Source of the DNA: Gemmatimonadota bacterium | GTDB lineage: Bacteria; Latescibacterota; UBA2968; UBA8231 | NCBI GenBank assembly: GCA_009840005.1 | Contig: VXOR01000025.1 | Coordinates: 1 to 64,000 of the forward strand | Reading direction: 5' to 3' | DNA: 64,000 bases | Shown: positions 8,682 to 16,995 of the stretch, in pieces | Layout: each line of letters begins with the position of its first letter | Position numbering within the stretch: the first letter of the stretch is position 1 | Program-made: the position numbers and the translations under genes | The notes under the pieces: model-generated | The model's input: the letters and a program-made list of their open reading frames with translations, nothing else | Told to the model about the DNA's origin: nothing | Database searches by the model: none

Positions 8682-8746
8682 ATCTCAGAACCTCAGTATC
8701 TTCAGTATCTATCTGGCGTTTATGCCGCTGGGGATGCTTTCCGGCC

Positions 8747-9781
8747 ATGGCCACTAGCCCACTATCCAAACGCGAAATCCAAGTTCTGCTTGCCTTGGTC
8801 AAAGCCCATGTTGCCCTTGGTGTTCCGGTTGGCTCACAGACGTTGAACCAGCGCGAGGACCTAGGCGTCAGTTCGGCTACCATACGCAATGCCTTAGCCT
8901 CTTTAGAGGAAAAGGGCTACGTCTCCCAGCCCCATGTATCGGCGGGCCGCATTCCCTCTGAAAAGGGCTACCGATTCTACGTGCAGCGCTGCATGGCGAC
9001 GGCCGACGCTGGCTCGGACGAGGCTGAGATCACCCTGCGGCAGCAGCTAGAGGCTGCACAACAGGAGGGCGATTACGAGGAGATCCTGTATCAACTGGCG
9101 AGGACCATCGGCGACCTGTCGAACCAACTCGGGTTGGTTTTGGCCCCGCGCTTTAATCAGGGCATCTTTCACAAGCTGGAGCTTTGGCACTTGGGGCAGC
9201 GCCGCTTGTTGCTAGTCGTCACGATTCGTGGAGGCCTGACAAAGAGCTTGATGATCGAGGTAGATTGCGCGGTGTCGCAGCGCGATTTGGAGGCCCTGAG
9301 TCGGCTTTTTAACGAGCGCTTGCACGGGTTGACAATGGCTGAAATCCAAAACGCGGTCGAGGCGCGAATGGTCGAGTTAGGGCCAGTCCCGCGGCCGGTG
9401 GTGGAGGCCGTCGTAGGTCAGATCGAAGGTTTGGCTATCACGCGCGGTGCCGATCTCCACGTCTCGGGGACCCGCAATCTCTGTCTAAAGCCCGAATTTG
9501 ACGATCCGAGCCACGTGGCTGGTTTGGTCGATTTAGTGGAGAAAAAGGATATTCTCGCTCAGCTTATGAGCGAGCGGCGCGGCGTGGTCATCACCATTGG
9601 TTCCGAACACCGGCCGCGGGCGATGGGGCGATGCAGTATGGTGACGGCCAGTTACGAGGTTACCGGAGCCAAAGGCGTAATCGGCGTAATCGGCGTAATC
9701 GGCCCGACGCGCATGCCCTATAGATCGTTAGTGAACTTGGTCAATTGCGCGGCCTCCCGAGCGGCAAATCTGATCTGTTAA
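8747..9781 (+). CDS. hrcA: Heat-inducible transcription repressor HrcA
   Basis: The protein of 344 residues begins with the winged-helix domain typical of HrcA ([59 protein letters not shown]). It ends with the IGPTRMPY motif. HrcA represses chaperone operons and needs GroEL to fold. The open frame extends upstream into glnA-antisense sequence, but ATG 8747 follows the promoter and gives normal length. Near the end a 9-base unit (ggcgtaatc) is repeated three times at 9674-9700, turning the family's GVIG turn into [10 protein letters not shown]. First gene of hrcA-grpE-dnaJ. Confidence 0.93.
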   Translation: MATSPLSKREIQVLLALVKAHVALGVPVGSQTLNQREDLGVSSATIRNALASLEEKGYVSQPHVSAGRIPSEKGYRFYVQRCMATADAGSDEAEITLRQQLEAAQQEGDYEEILYQLARTIGDLSNQLGLVLAPRFNQGIFHKLELWHLGQRRLLLVVTIRGGLTKSLMIEVDCAVSQRDLEALSRLFNERLHGLTMAEIQNAVEARMVELGPVPRPVVEAVVGQIEGLAITRGADLHVSGTRNLCLKPEFDDPSHVAGLVDLVEKKDILAQLMSERRGVVITIGSEHRPRAMGRCSMVTASYEVTGAKGVIGVIGVIGPTRMPYRSLVNLVNCAASRAANLIC

Positions 9782-9827
9782 CGAATTTTTGTCCCAATCT
9801 ATTCACAGTCAAGAGTAAGGAGCGTCG

Positions 9828-10475
9828 ATGAGCGAGCGCGAAACTCAGGACCGCGTTGGAGTGGAAGAGGCGAGCGCGGAGGGTGCCGTCGAGTCGCATG
9901 CGGAAGCGGCGGAGCCACAGGAAGAACAATCGGCGGAGTCGCAGGAAGCAGCAGCGGCGGAGTCGCAGGAAACAGCAGCAGAATCACAGGACGAAGCGGC
10001 CGATGGGCTGGCCGAACTCGAGGCGGCTCGCGCCGAGGCGGCGGCTAATTATGACCGCTATGTGCGGGCGGTCGCCGAGTTGGATAACTACCGCAAGCGC
10101 ACGGTGCGGATGCGCGCGGAAACGCGGGATGAGATCTTGCGCGATATCTTGTTGCAAGTCGCGCCCATCTTGGACAATTTGCGCCGCGCCCTTCGTCAGG
10201 AGACCCAAGAAGCCGAGTTGCTCAAGCAGGGCGTCGAATTGATCTGTGGCCAGTTCAACGACGTTCTCCAAGGTTATGGACTAGCCGAGATTGAGGCGCT
10301 GGGCCAGCTTTTTGACCCTGAAGTCCACGAGGCCCTAGCGGAGGTCCCAGACGACGAGCACGCTCCTGGTACGGTCATTGAGGAGATGGAGAAGGGCTAC
10401 AAACTCAACGACAAGGTAGTCCGCTACGCACGCGTCGTCGTCAGTAAGGCGAGTGCGGAGAGCACGGAAAACTGA
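9828..10475 (+). CDS. grpE: Nucleotide exchange factor GrpE
   Basis: The 215-residue protein starts after an AAGGAG site. Residues 1-70 are a disordered acidic tail with repeated ESQE(T/A)AA units, matched by near-repeats in the DNA around 9935-9990. The rest is the GrpE core: the long dimerisation helix (ANYDRYVRAVAELDNYRKR), ILDNLRRAL, and the beta-wing (GTVIEEMEKGYKLNDKVVRYARVVVSK). It releases ADP from DnaK. dnaK, which usually follows grpE, is not between it and dnaJ. Confidence 0.95.
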   Translation: MSERETQDRVGVEEASAEGAVESHAEAAEPQEEQSAESQEAAAAESQETAAESQDEAADGLAELEAARAEAAANYDRYVRAVAELDNYRKRTVRMRAETRDEILRDILLQVAPILDNLRRALRQETQEAELLKQGVELICGQFNDVLQGYGLAEIEALGQLFDPEVHEALAEVPDDEHAPGTVIEEMEKGYKLNDKVVRYARVVVSKASAESTEN

Positions 10476-10483
10476 GGAATCGA

Positions 10484-11626
10484 ATGTCCAAAAGGGACTA
10501 TTACGAAGTACTGGGCCTCGAGCGGGACGCCAGCGACAGCGCGATCAAAGGGGCGTACCGCAAGAAGGCGCTGAAGTACCATCCCGATCGCAATCCCGGA
10601 GACGCCGCGGCCGAGGAGCAATTCAAGGAGGCATCCGAAGCATACGAAGTGCTTTCGGACCCCGAGAAAAAGGCCGCATACGATCGCTACGGGCATGCCG
10701 GTATTGAGGGCAATTTCGGTCGCGGCGGCTTTCAGTGGTCGGATTTTACGCACGCGGGCGATTTCCAAGACATTTTCGGCGATATTTTCGAGAGCTTCTT
10801 CGGCGGGAGTCGGCGGTCGCGAGGGGGATCGGTGAAGCCAAAGGGCCGCGACTTGAAGATCAAAGTGGCCTTGACGCTAGAAGAGATCGCCACGGGCGTG
10901 GAAAAGAACATCGCCTTGACGCGCTTGCAGCGCTGCAAAAGCTGCGATGGAACCGGTGCGGCAAGTGGAGCGGGCCGCAAGACCTGCTCCACTTGCGGTG
11001 GGCAGGGCCAAGTGCAACAGATGGCGCGTACCCTCTTTGGCCCGTCAATGACTGTGGTGACGTGTCCGGCCTGCGAAGGGGAAGGGCATATTGTGTCCGA
11101 TCCCTGCCCAGAGTGCCGGGGCGAGGGCCGCGAGCGCGGCCAAACGACTCTGACGGTGCGCATTCCCGCTGGCGTCCAAGAAGGCAACTACATTCCATTG
11201 CACGGCCAAGGCGAAGTTGGGCCGCGCGGGGGGCCGGCCGGAGATTGCTTGGTTTTTATCGAAGAAAAAGAGCACGACTATTTTATCCGCGATGGCGACC
11301 ACGTGATCTACCGATTGCCCTTGGGGTTTGCCCAAGCTGCACTAGGCGCGGAAGTAGAGGTCCCGACCTTGTCCGGCAAGGCCCTGTTGAAGATCCCCGC
11401 TGGCACCCAATCAGGGCGCGTCTTCCGCATGGGTGGCCGGGGCATTCCAGATGTCAACGGCCGCGGTGTCGGCGACCAGCTAGTCGAGGTCGTCTTGTGG
11501 ACTCCCGAGGGCCTCAGCCGACGAGAGCGCGAACTATTCACCGAGCTAGCTGAACTCGAAAAAGAGCGCGTGGCCCAAGAGGGCGAGAGCTTCTTCGCCA
11601 AAGTGTGCAAGGCCTTCGGCTCCTAA
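10484..11626 (+). CDS. dnaJ: Chaperone DnaJ (Hsp40, type I)
   Basis: The 380-residue protein has all type I elements: J domain with HPD at 33-35, a Gly/Phe-rich linker (residues about 75-115), and four CxxCxGxG zinc motifs (Cys151/154, 168/171, 194/197, 208/211). The C-terminal substrate-binding domains follow (LTVRIPAGVQEGNYIPLHGQGE, GDHVIYRLPL). It delivers substrates to DnaK and stimulates its ATPase. It starts eight bases after grpE, so the two are translationally close. Confidence 0.97.
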   Translation: MSKRDYYEVLGLERDASDSAIKGAYRKKALKYHPDRNPGDAAAEEQFKEASEAYEVLSDPEKKAAYDRYGHAGIEGNFGRGGFQWSDFTHAGDFQDIFGDIFESFFGGSRRSRGGSVKPKGRDLKIKVALTLEEIATGVEKNIALTRLQRCKSCDGTGAASGAGRKTCSTCGGQGQVQQMARTLFGPSMTVVTCPACEGEGHIVSDPCPECRGEGRERGQTTLTVRIPAGVQEGNYIPLHGQGEVGPRGGPAGDCLVFIEEKEHDYFIRDGDHVIYRLPLGFAQAALGAEVEVPTLSGKALLKIPAGTQSGRVFRMGGRGIPDVNGRGVGDQLVEVVLWTPEGLSRRERELFTELAELEKERVAQEGESFFAKVCKAFGS

Positions 11627-11638
11627 GAGTAGGTACCC

Positions 11639-12412
11639 TTGTCCGTTCCCCGAACCGGCTCCTTAGCCCAAGTGCGCCATACCGTCGCCATTGCCAGTGC
11701 CAAGGGTGGCGTGGGCAAATCGACTGTAAGTATCAACTTAGCCGTGAGTCTGGCGGCCCAAGGGGCTCGCGTCGGCCTGCTCGACGCCGACATCTACGGC
11801 CCGAGTATTCCTTTGATGATGGGTATTAGGGAGCAGCCCGCAACCGGAATGCAGGGTACTATGCGTCCGGTGTACAAGGCCGGGGTCGCCCTGATGTCGA
11901 TTGGTTTTATCGCCGGTGAGGACGCGCCCGTAGTTTGGCGGGGGCCGCTTTTGGCTCGGGCATTGCAGCAGTTTTTGCATCAAGTAGAGTGGGGGCCGCT
12001 CGACTATTTATTAATCGATCTGCCACCTGGCACTGGGGATGTGCCGCTTACCTTGAGTCAGGCCGTGGCCCTGTCCGGCGCCTTGATCGTGACCACTCCG
12101 CAGAGCGTGGCGCTGGAGGATGTGGAGCGAGGCATTGCCATGTTTTCCAAGGTCGAGGTGGATATCCTCGGGATCGTCGAAAACATGAGCTATTACCTGT
12201 GTAGCCAATGCGGCCAACGCCACGAGATTTTCGGCTGCGGTGGCGGACGCGAGGCCGCGGAGCGGTTGGGGTTGCCCTTCTTGGGTGCGCTGCCCCTGTC
12301 GGCTGCAATTCGCCAGAGTGGGGATGAAGGACGGGCCGAGCCCGACCCCCTTTTCGCCGCCATCGGCGAAGGACTAGTCGCCGAGCTGCGCCGCTTGGAG
12401 TCCGGTGAATAA
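11639..12412 (+). CDS. mrp: Mrp/ApbC-family Fe-S cluster carrier ATPase
   Basis: The 257-residue P-loop protein has a deviant Walker A (SAKGGVGKST, 20-29) and the Mrp/NBP35 CxxC (Cys188, Cys191) that bridges an Fe-S cluster at the dimer interface. It probably carries clusters to apo-proteins. The N-terminal MIP18/DUF59 domain found in many Mrp proteins is absent, giving a short NBP35-like form. The start is a TTG with an AGTAGGT stretch upstream; no ATG fits. It follows dnaJ by 12 bases and its end overlaps prmA by eight bases. Confidence 0.88.
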   Translation: MSVPRTGSLAQVRHTVAIASAKGGVGKSTVSINLAVSLAAQGARVGLLDADIYGPSIPLMMGIREQPATGMQGTMRPVYKAGVALMSIGFIAGEDAPVVWRGPLLARALQQFLHQVEWGPLDYLLIDLPPGTGDVPLTLSQAVALSGALIVTTPQSVALEDVERGIAMFSKVEVDILGIVENMSYYLCSQCGQRHEIFGCGGGREAAERLGLPFLGALPLSAAIRQSGDEGRAEPDPLFAAIGEGLVAELRRLESGE

Positions 12413-13286
12413 GCGGGCTTGGCACTGTTTGCGGCTAGAGGTACCTGCGGCCTGCGCCGAGGATGTGAGCGCGTGGGCGTATGAGCTAGGTAGCTGTGGC
12501 CTTCAGGCCGAGGAAGCAGGGGAACGGACTCAGTTGAGCGCGTACTTTGCAGCCGAGCCGATGTGCGATTTGGCTGGGGTGAGGCGCGAGCTAACGCATA
12601 GGCTTGCCGCGCTCGGCTTGGCATTGCCGATAGGCACCGAATGCGTGGAGGAACAGGACTGGGAGGCCGAGTGGCGGCGGTTTTTTGCGCCGGTGTGGGC
12701 CACCGAGCGGATCGTCGTCCACCCTTCGTGGATTCCGGTCGAGCTAGCCGAGGGCCAAATCGCCGTGCGCATAGACCCCAAAATGGCCTTTGGCACGGGT
12801 GGGCACGAATCGACCCAGCTTTGCTTGCAGGCATTGGAGCGCTGTCTGCGTCCCGGGATGCGCTGTCTGGACTTGGGGACGGGCAGCGGCATTCTTAGCA
12901 TTGCTGCCGCGCTGCTAGGGGCCAGACCGGTGCTCGCCGTGGATATTGACGAGCAGGCCGTGGCTAATGCGCGGGAAAACTTGGCGCACAACCGCATTAG
13001 CTCTGAGCAGGTTGAGGTGCGATTAGGAGGGGTGGAGGCCGTTGCGGAAGGGCCGTTCGACTTAGTCTTAGCCAATATCCAGAGCCACGTGCTGCGACCT
13101 CTGTTAGCCCCGTTGCGCGGCTTATTGGCAGCGGATGGACGAGTCGCGTTTTCGGGGTTGTTGGCGCGGGAAGAAGCGGCTTTTTGCCGCTGGGTCACAG
13201 AAGCTAAATTAGAGGTCGATACAGTCTTGAAAAAAGAAGCGTGGATCTGCGTGGTAGCGCGAAATAGTGGAGGTCAATTTGACTAG
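12405..13286 (+). CDS. prmA: Ribosomal protein L11 methyltransferase
   Basis: The 293-residue SAM-dependent methyltransferase has the PrmA layout: a small N-terminal substrate-recognition domain, a linker ([20 protein letters not shown]), then the Rossmann domain with [32 protein letters not shown] and the PrmA-type [11 protein letters not shown] motif. It trimethylates lysines and the N-terminus of L11. It starts with GTG inside the end of mrp. dnaJ-prmA adjacency is common in bacteria and supports the call. Confidence 0.93.
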   Translation: MNKRAWHCLRLEVPAACAEDVSAWAYELGSCGLQAEEAGERTQLSAYFAAEPMCDLAGVRRELTHRLAALGLALPIGTECVEEQDWEAEWRRFFAPVWATERIVVHPSWIPVELAEGQIAVRIDPKMAFGTGGHESTQLCLQALERCLRPGMRCLDLGTGSGILSIAAALLGARPVLAVDIDEQAVANARENLAHNRISSEQVEVRLGGVEAVAEGPFDLVLANIQSHVLRPLLAPLRGLLAADGRVAFSGLLAREEAAFCRWVTEAKLEVDTVLKKEAWICVVARNSGGQFD

Positions 13287-13731
13287 CATCTTAGTCCTAC
13301 ACGGACCTAATCTCAACTTGCTGGGAACGCGCGAGCCCGAGGTATATGGTCGGGAGACCTTGGCGGTGATCGACGCGTTGATTGCCGACCACGCGCAGAG
13401 GCTCAGGGTGCAGGTGCGCTGCTGCCAATCCAATAGCGAGGGCGCGCTAATCGACGCTTTGCACCAAGCCCAAGAGCAGGGCCTGCTGTTCAATCCAGGG
13501 GCCTTCACCCATTATAGCCTTGCCCTGCGCGACGCTGTGGCGGCCAAGGGGTTGCCGACCGTCGAGGTGCATCTGTCCAATGTCCACGCCCGGGAAGCGT
13601 TTCGCCAGCAATCAGTTATTGCGCCCGTCTGTCTAGGGCAAATCGCCGGGTTTGGCAGTTTTAGCTACGTGCTTGGATTAGAGGCTTTGGTGCAGCACCT
13701 ACGGGGTGCGGAACGCCCTCAGAACGAATAG
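13279..13731 (+). CDS. aroQ: Type II 3-dehydroquinate dehydratase
   Basis: The product of 150 residues matches the small type II dehydroquinase: [46 protein letters not shown], and [12 protein letters not shown] with the catalytic histidine region. It converts 3-dehydroquinate to 3-dehydroshikimate in the shikimate pathway. A GTG at 13267 also opens the frame, but TTG at 13279 is preferred because a perfect GGAGGT sits five bases before it. The beginning overlaps the end of prmA. Confidence 0.93.
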   Translation: MTSILVLHGPNLNLLGTREPEVYGRETLAVIDALIADHAQRLRVQVRCCQSNSEGALIDALHQAQEQGLLFNPGAFTHYSLALRDAVAAKGLPTVEVHLSNVHAREAFRQQSVIAPVCLGQIAGFGSFSYVLGLEALVQHLRGAERPQNE

Positions 13732-14303
13732 ACGTAGGATACGCCGACGCGCGGCTCGCCGTGGTGGAAACTGAGCTCGGGAAAGATGCGGCGGGTGGTT
13801 TTGCGTGGGATCAGAGCCACCCCAAAGCTACCGACGGCGAGCACAGCGGTGGACCACCCATAGAGGCGGGCGCGATCGGCTTTGTCGTCGAGCTTTTGGG
13901 CGCGGGATAGCTGGCCGTGTTCGCGGTTGAGGGCCGCTTCGGCTTCGTTGTCGGAAGCCCGGTCGAATTGCAGCCAAGAGAGTAGGCCGAAGGCAAGAGC
14001 GCCCCCGAGAAAACTGATGTAGGGAAACTCGGTCACCGAAATCGTTTGGGCACCCCCACCCAGCGATTCGAGGGTGATGATCTTGTCGATTTCGGTCTTA
14101 TCGAAAGTGAATATCTTGTCGTTGACGCGCATGATGACCAGATCTTGGTCTCTTTCGATTAGATTGCCTTCCACTAAGCTGCCATCGGCCAGATAGAGGC
14201 GGGTATCTGCCCCGGTGATGGGTGCCGGTTCCGTCTCGGCGAGGGCCATGACGGGTTGCAGAACGAGGCACAAGCAGGCAACTAACGCCGTGTAGCGCTT
14301 CAT
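13719..14303 (-). CDS. Hypothetical membrane protein with signal peptide
   Basis: The frame extends further upstream, but ATG 14303 gives a clean signal peptide ([22 protein letters not shown]) and lies 30 bases from a consensus promoter. The 194-residue product then has a small beta-rich segment of about 70 residues ([20 protein letters not shown]), a possible OB- or SH3-like barrel. It has two hydrophobic segments ([15 protein letters not shown] and [16 protein letters not shown]), and a C-terminal strand ending in Phe. I do not recognise a family; an envelope location is likely. Its 3' end overlaps aroQ by 13 bases, tail to tail. Confidence 0.6.
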   Translation of the reverse strand: MKRYTALVACLCLVLQPVMALAETEPAPITGADTRLYLADGSLVEGNLIERDQDLVIMRVNDKIFTFDKTEIDKIITLESLGGGAQTISVTEFPYISFLGGALAFGLLSWLQFDRASDNEAEAALNREHGQLSRAQKLDDKADRARLYGWSTAVLAVGSFGVALIPRKTTRRIFPELSFHHGEPRVGVSYVYSF

Positions 14304-14332
14304 GTTAAGGCTCCTCTTGGTAACTTTTCGCA

Positions 14333-14360
14333 AATATACTAGGTCGATACCTAATGTCAA
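14333..14360 (-). promoter_or_regulatory. Promoter of the hypothetical membrane protein gene
   Basis: On the minus strand, TTGACA (14360-14355) and TATATT (14338-14333) are 16 bases apart, 30 bases upstream of ATG 14303. The -35 box overlaps the rnhB start codon, so transcription of the two divergent genes may interfere. Confidence 0.6.
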
Positions 14361-15700
14361 TAGATGAGACGCCTGCCGGCATGAGCCGTTCCTGCGAACG
14401 GGACGCCGCAGCCGAACTTGCCGGAATGACGATTGCCCAGATACGCGCACAAGTGGTGGAGTGGGAAAGCGACGAGCCGAGCTGGGCCTTGCTCGAAAAA
14501 GATCGCCGCGTTGGCGTCCGACGCTTGGTGGTCGAGCGGCGGCGGCGCGATGCGCGGGAGCAGGCCGAGTCCCAACGGCGCGAGCGGCTCTTGCACTTTG
14601 AACGGCATCTTTGGGCACAAGGGGTGAGCCGAGTGGCTGGCGTTGATGAGGCGGGGCGCGGTTGCTTGGCGGGGCCTGTGGTGGCCGCCGCGGTCGTCTT
14701 GTCGCCGGCCTGTGTCATCGCCAAGATTGACGATTCCAAGAAGCTGTCGCGCACCCAGCGCGAAACCCTGTACGAGGAGATCGTGGCTAAGGCCCTAGCC
14801 GTGGGAATAGGACAAGTCGAGGCTGCGGAGATCGACAGGTTGAACATCCTGCAGGCCTCGCTCAAGGCCATGCGCTTGGCGCTGGAGAATTTGCCCACTC
14901 CGCCCGATAGGGTGCTGATCGACGGACACCTGCCGGCGCGCAGTCCCTATCCCGAGCAAGCCATCATCGACGGAGACGCCCGCTCGCTGTCGATTGCCGC
15001 GGCCTCAATCGTGGCCAAAGTACACCGCGACCGCCTGATGTGCGAATGCGACATCCGCTATCCCGAATACGGTTTTGCCGCGCACAAAGGCTACGGCAGT
15101 GCTGCACACTTAGCCGCACTTGACGCGCATGGTCCTTGCCCGCTACACCGCCGCAGTTTCGGTCCGGTGGCCGCACGAGTCGCCGAGCCGCGCTCGGAGC
15201 TTTTTCTTTCTTTTGAGGAGGGCATATACGACTGCGCCAACCTCGCCGAGCTAGAGCAGTTGGGACAGTTAGTCAGAGAGGCCGCCGACGAGTTGGCCGC
15301 CGATGAACTGACGGCTCTGAGAGGGGTCTATCGGGAGCAGCGCGATAGGTTGGGGGACATCGGGCGGCGAGGTGAGGCGGCGGCCGCAGCCTATCTGGAA
15401 GAACGGGGCTATCGGATCCAGGAGCGTCGCTATCGCGCTGCTGGCGGCGAGATCGACTTGGTGGCTGAAGAGGGGGGCGAGTTGGTCTTTGTCGAGGTAA
15501 AGACCAGCCAGCGCGCGTCTCGCCCCGAACAAAGGGTAAATCGCGCCAAGCGGCAGCGTCTGACGCGGGCTGCCCGGCACTATATCCAATACTGCACCGC
15601 CGCCGATCCGGTCTGCCGCTTCGACGTGATCGCCGTGTGGCTGCGTGCAACCGACGCAGAAATTGAGCATTGGCCGGACGCGTTCAAACCCCTCGATTAA
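14354..15700 (+). CDS. rnhB: Ribonuclease HII fused to a YraN/UPF0102 nuclease-like domain
   Basis: The 448-residue fusion has three parts. Residues 25-90 form a helical N-terminal domain (MTIAQIRAQVVEWESDEPSWALLEKD) like that of Bacillus RNase HII. Residues 95-275 are RNase HII, with GVDEAGRGCLAGPVVAAAVV (Asp98 and Glu99), LIDGH (Asp190), and SIAAASIVAKVHRDRLM; it nicks at ribonucleotides in DNA. Residues 335-448 are YraN-like, with GRRGEAAAAAYLEERGY and GGEIDLVAEEGGELVFVEVKT, where Asp368, Glu381 and Lys383 form a PD-(D/E)xK-like site. An acidic helical linker joins them. rnhB and yraN are often neighbours; here they share one frame. It converges on pyrC with a 4-base overlap. Confidence 0.93.
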   Translation: MSIDETPAGMSRSCERDAAAELAGMTIAQIRAQVVEWESDEPSWALLEKDRRVGVRRLVVERRRRDAREQAESQRRERLLHFERHLWAQGVSRVAGVDEAGRGCLAGPVVAAAVVLSPACVIAKIDDSKKLSRTQRETLYEEIVAKALAVGIGQVEAAEIDRLNILQASLKAMRLALENLPTPPDRVLIDGHLPARSPYPEQAIIDGDARSLSIAAASIVAKVHRDRLMCECDIRYPEYGFAAHKGYGSAAHLAALDAHGPCPLHRRSFGPVAARVAEPRSELFLSFEEGIYDCANLAELEQLGQLVREAADELAADELTALRGVYREQRDRLGDIGRRGEAAAAAYLEERGYRIQERRYRAAGGEIDLVAEEGGELVFVEVKTSQRASRPEQRVNRAKRQRLTRAARHYIQYCTAADPVCRFDVIAVWLRATDAEIEHWPDAFKPLD

Positions 15701-16995
15701 GCGGCCAACTCGCTATAGACAATCTGGCCGCCGACGATGGTGGCTACGGCCTTGCCCTTTAGGTGGTACCCTGCAAAGGGGGTGTTCCGCGATTTGGAGC
15801 GGAAGTGCGCGGGGACTACCTCCCATTCGCGCGTTAGATCGAGCAGGGTTAGATCTCCGGGCATCCCCTGAGTGAGCGCCCCCCCGGGCAGGCGCAAGAT
15901 GCGCGCCGGATGGCAGGTCCAGCGCGCGATGGCTTCTTGCAGGGACAAAACGCGATCCACCAAATAGGTCAAGGTGAGGCCGACAGCCGTCTCTAGGCCG
16001 ACAATGCCCATGGGAGCTTGGGTTAGGGATTGGGCTTTTTCCGCGGCCGTATGCGGCGCGTGGTCGGTTGCAATGACCTCTATGGTGCCATCGGCTAGTC
16101 CTGTGAGCATGGCATCGACATCGGCGGCTTCGCGCAACGGAGGGCTCATCTTGGCGGCCGTGCCTTGGTGCTCGACCTCGCAGTCGGTGAGTACAAAGTG
16201 ATGGGGCAGCACTTCGCAGGTCACGGGTAGGCCGTCGGCTTTGGCGCGCCGGACCAATTGCGCGGTGCCGGCCGTGCTGATATGGGCGATGTGCAAAGGG
16301 CCGCCGGTCTGGCGGACGAGTTCTATATCGCGGGCAACCATCTCCTCTTCGCCTGCTGCTGGCATCCCTTTGACACCGAGGCGTGCGTTCACTTCTCCTG
16401 CGTGCATACAGCCGCCAGTCGTAAGCGACTTGACCTCTTCGTGTGGGAAGATGGGCCGGTCAAGGTCGCGGGCGATTTCGAGGGCGCGGCGCATCAAAGC
16501 CTCGTCTTCGACGGGATCACCGTCGTCGGAAAAGGCCACCGCGCCTAGTTTCGCCAATTCTTCAAGAGGGGCGAGCGACCCGCTCCCTCGGCGGGCCACA
16601 GTCACACAGGCGATTGGATAGTAGCGCACGTTGGCCGTCTGCGCTCGTTCTAGCGCTAATTGCAAATGGTCGCTGCTGTCCGGGGGAGGATTGGTATTGG
16701 GCATGGCGGCCACTGCGCAGATACCGCCAGCCGCGGCCGCTGCGGTGCCGCTCTGAATGGTCTCCTTGTGTTCGTAACCCGGTTCGCGGAGATGGGTATG
16801 GATGTCGATGAAACCCGGAGCGACGACCAAGCCGGTGGCCATTAGGATGGGCACGTCTGGAGGCGTCGGGAGGTTCGGGCGAGACTCGACTATTTTCCCT
16901 TGGCGGATGAGGATATCTCCCAGGGCATCGGTGCCGTTGGCTGGGTCGATGAGGCGTCCTTGGCGGACGAGCAAGTCGGCAGAAAATTTAGACAT
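15697..16995 (-). CDS. pyrC: Dihydroorotase
   Basis: The 432-residue amidohydrolase has the metal-binding HTHLREP motif, a PNTNPP loop, HISTAGTAQLVRRAK, and TDHAPHT with the catalytic aspartate, followed by the composite beta domain (FAGYHLKGKAVATIVGGQIVY). It is the long, class I-like bacterial dihydroorotase that cyclises carbamoyl-aspartate in pyrimidine synthesis. Its start overlaps the end of the ABC ATPase gene by eight bases, so the two are co-transcribed from the promoter at 18.7 kb. pyrB is not in the window. Confidence 0.95.
   Translation of the reverse strand: MSKFSADLLVRQGRLIDPANGTDALGDILIRQGKIVESRPNLPTPPDVPILMATGLVVAPGFIDIHTHLREPGYEHKETIQSGTAAAAAGGICAVAAMPNTNPPPDSSDHLQLALERAQTANVRYYPIACVTVARRGSGSLAPLEELAKLGAVAFSDDGDPVEDEALMRRALEIARDLDRPIFPHEEVKSLTTGGCMHAGEVNARLGVKGMPAAGEEEMVARDIELVRQTGGPLHIAHISTAGTAQLVRRAKADGLPVTCEVLPHHFVLTDCEVEHQGTAAKMSPPLREAADVDAMLTGLADGTIEVIATDHAPHTAAEKAQSLTQAPMGIVGLETAVGLTLTYLVDRVLSLQEAIARWTCHPARILRLPGGALTQGMPGDLTLLDLTREWEVVPAHFRSKSRNTPFAGYHLKGKAVATIVGGQIVYSELAA

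Noticed and set aside
8640..8746. CIRCE element before hrcA
   Set aside because: No TTAGCACTC-N9-GAGTGCTAA or near variant is present on either strand.
8545..8889. 115-codon upstream extension of glnA
   Set aside because: It would cross the glnA promoter and read antisense to hrcA; the start at 8544 follows promoter and ribosome site.
9935..9990. CRISPR-like repeats
   Set aside because: Short imperfect coding repeats inside the acidic tail of grpE; no spacers. No CRISPR array exists in the window.
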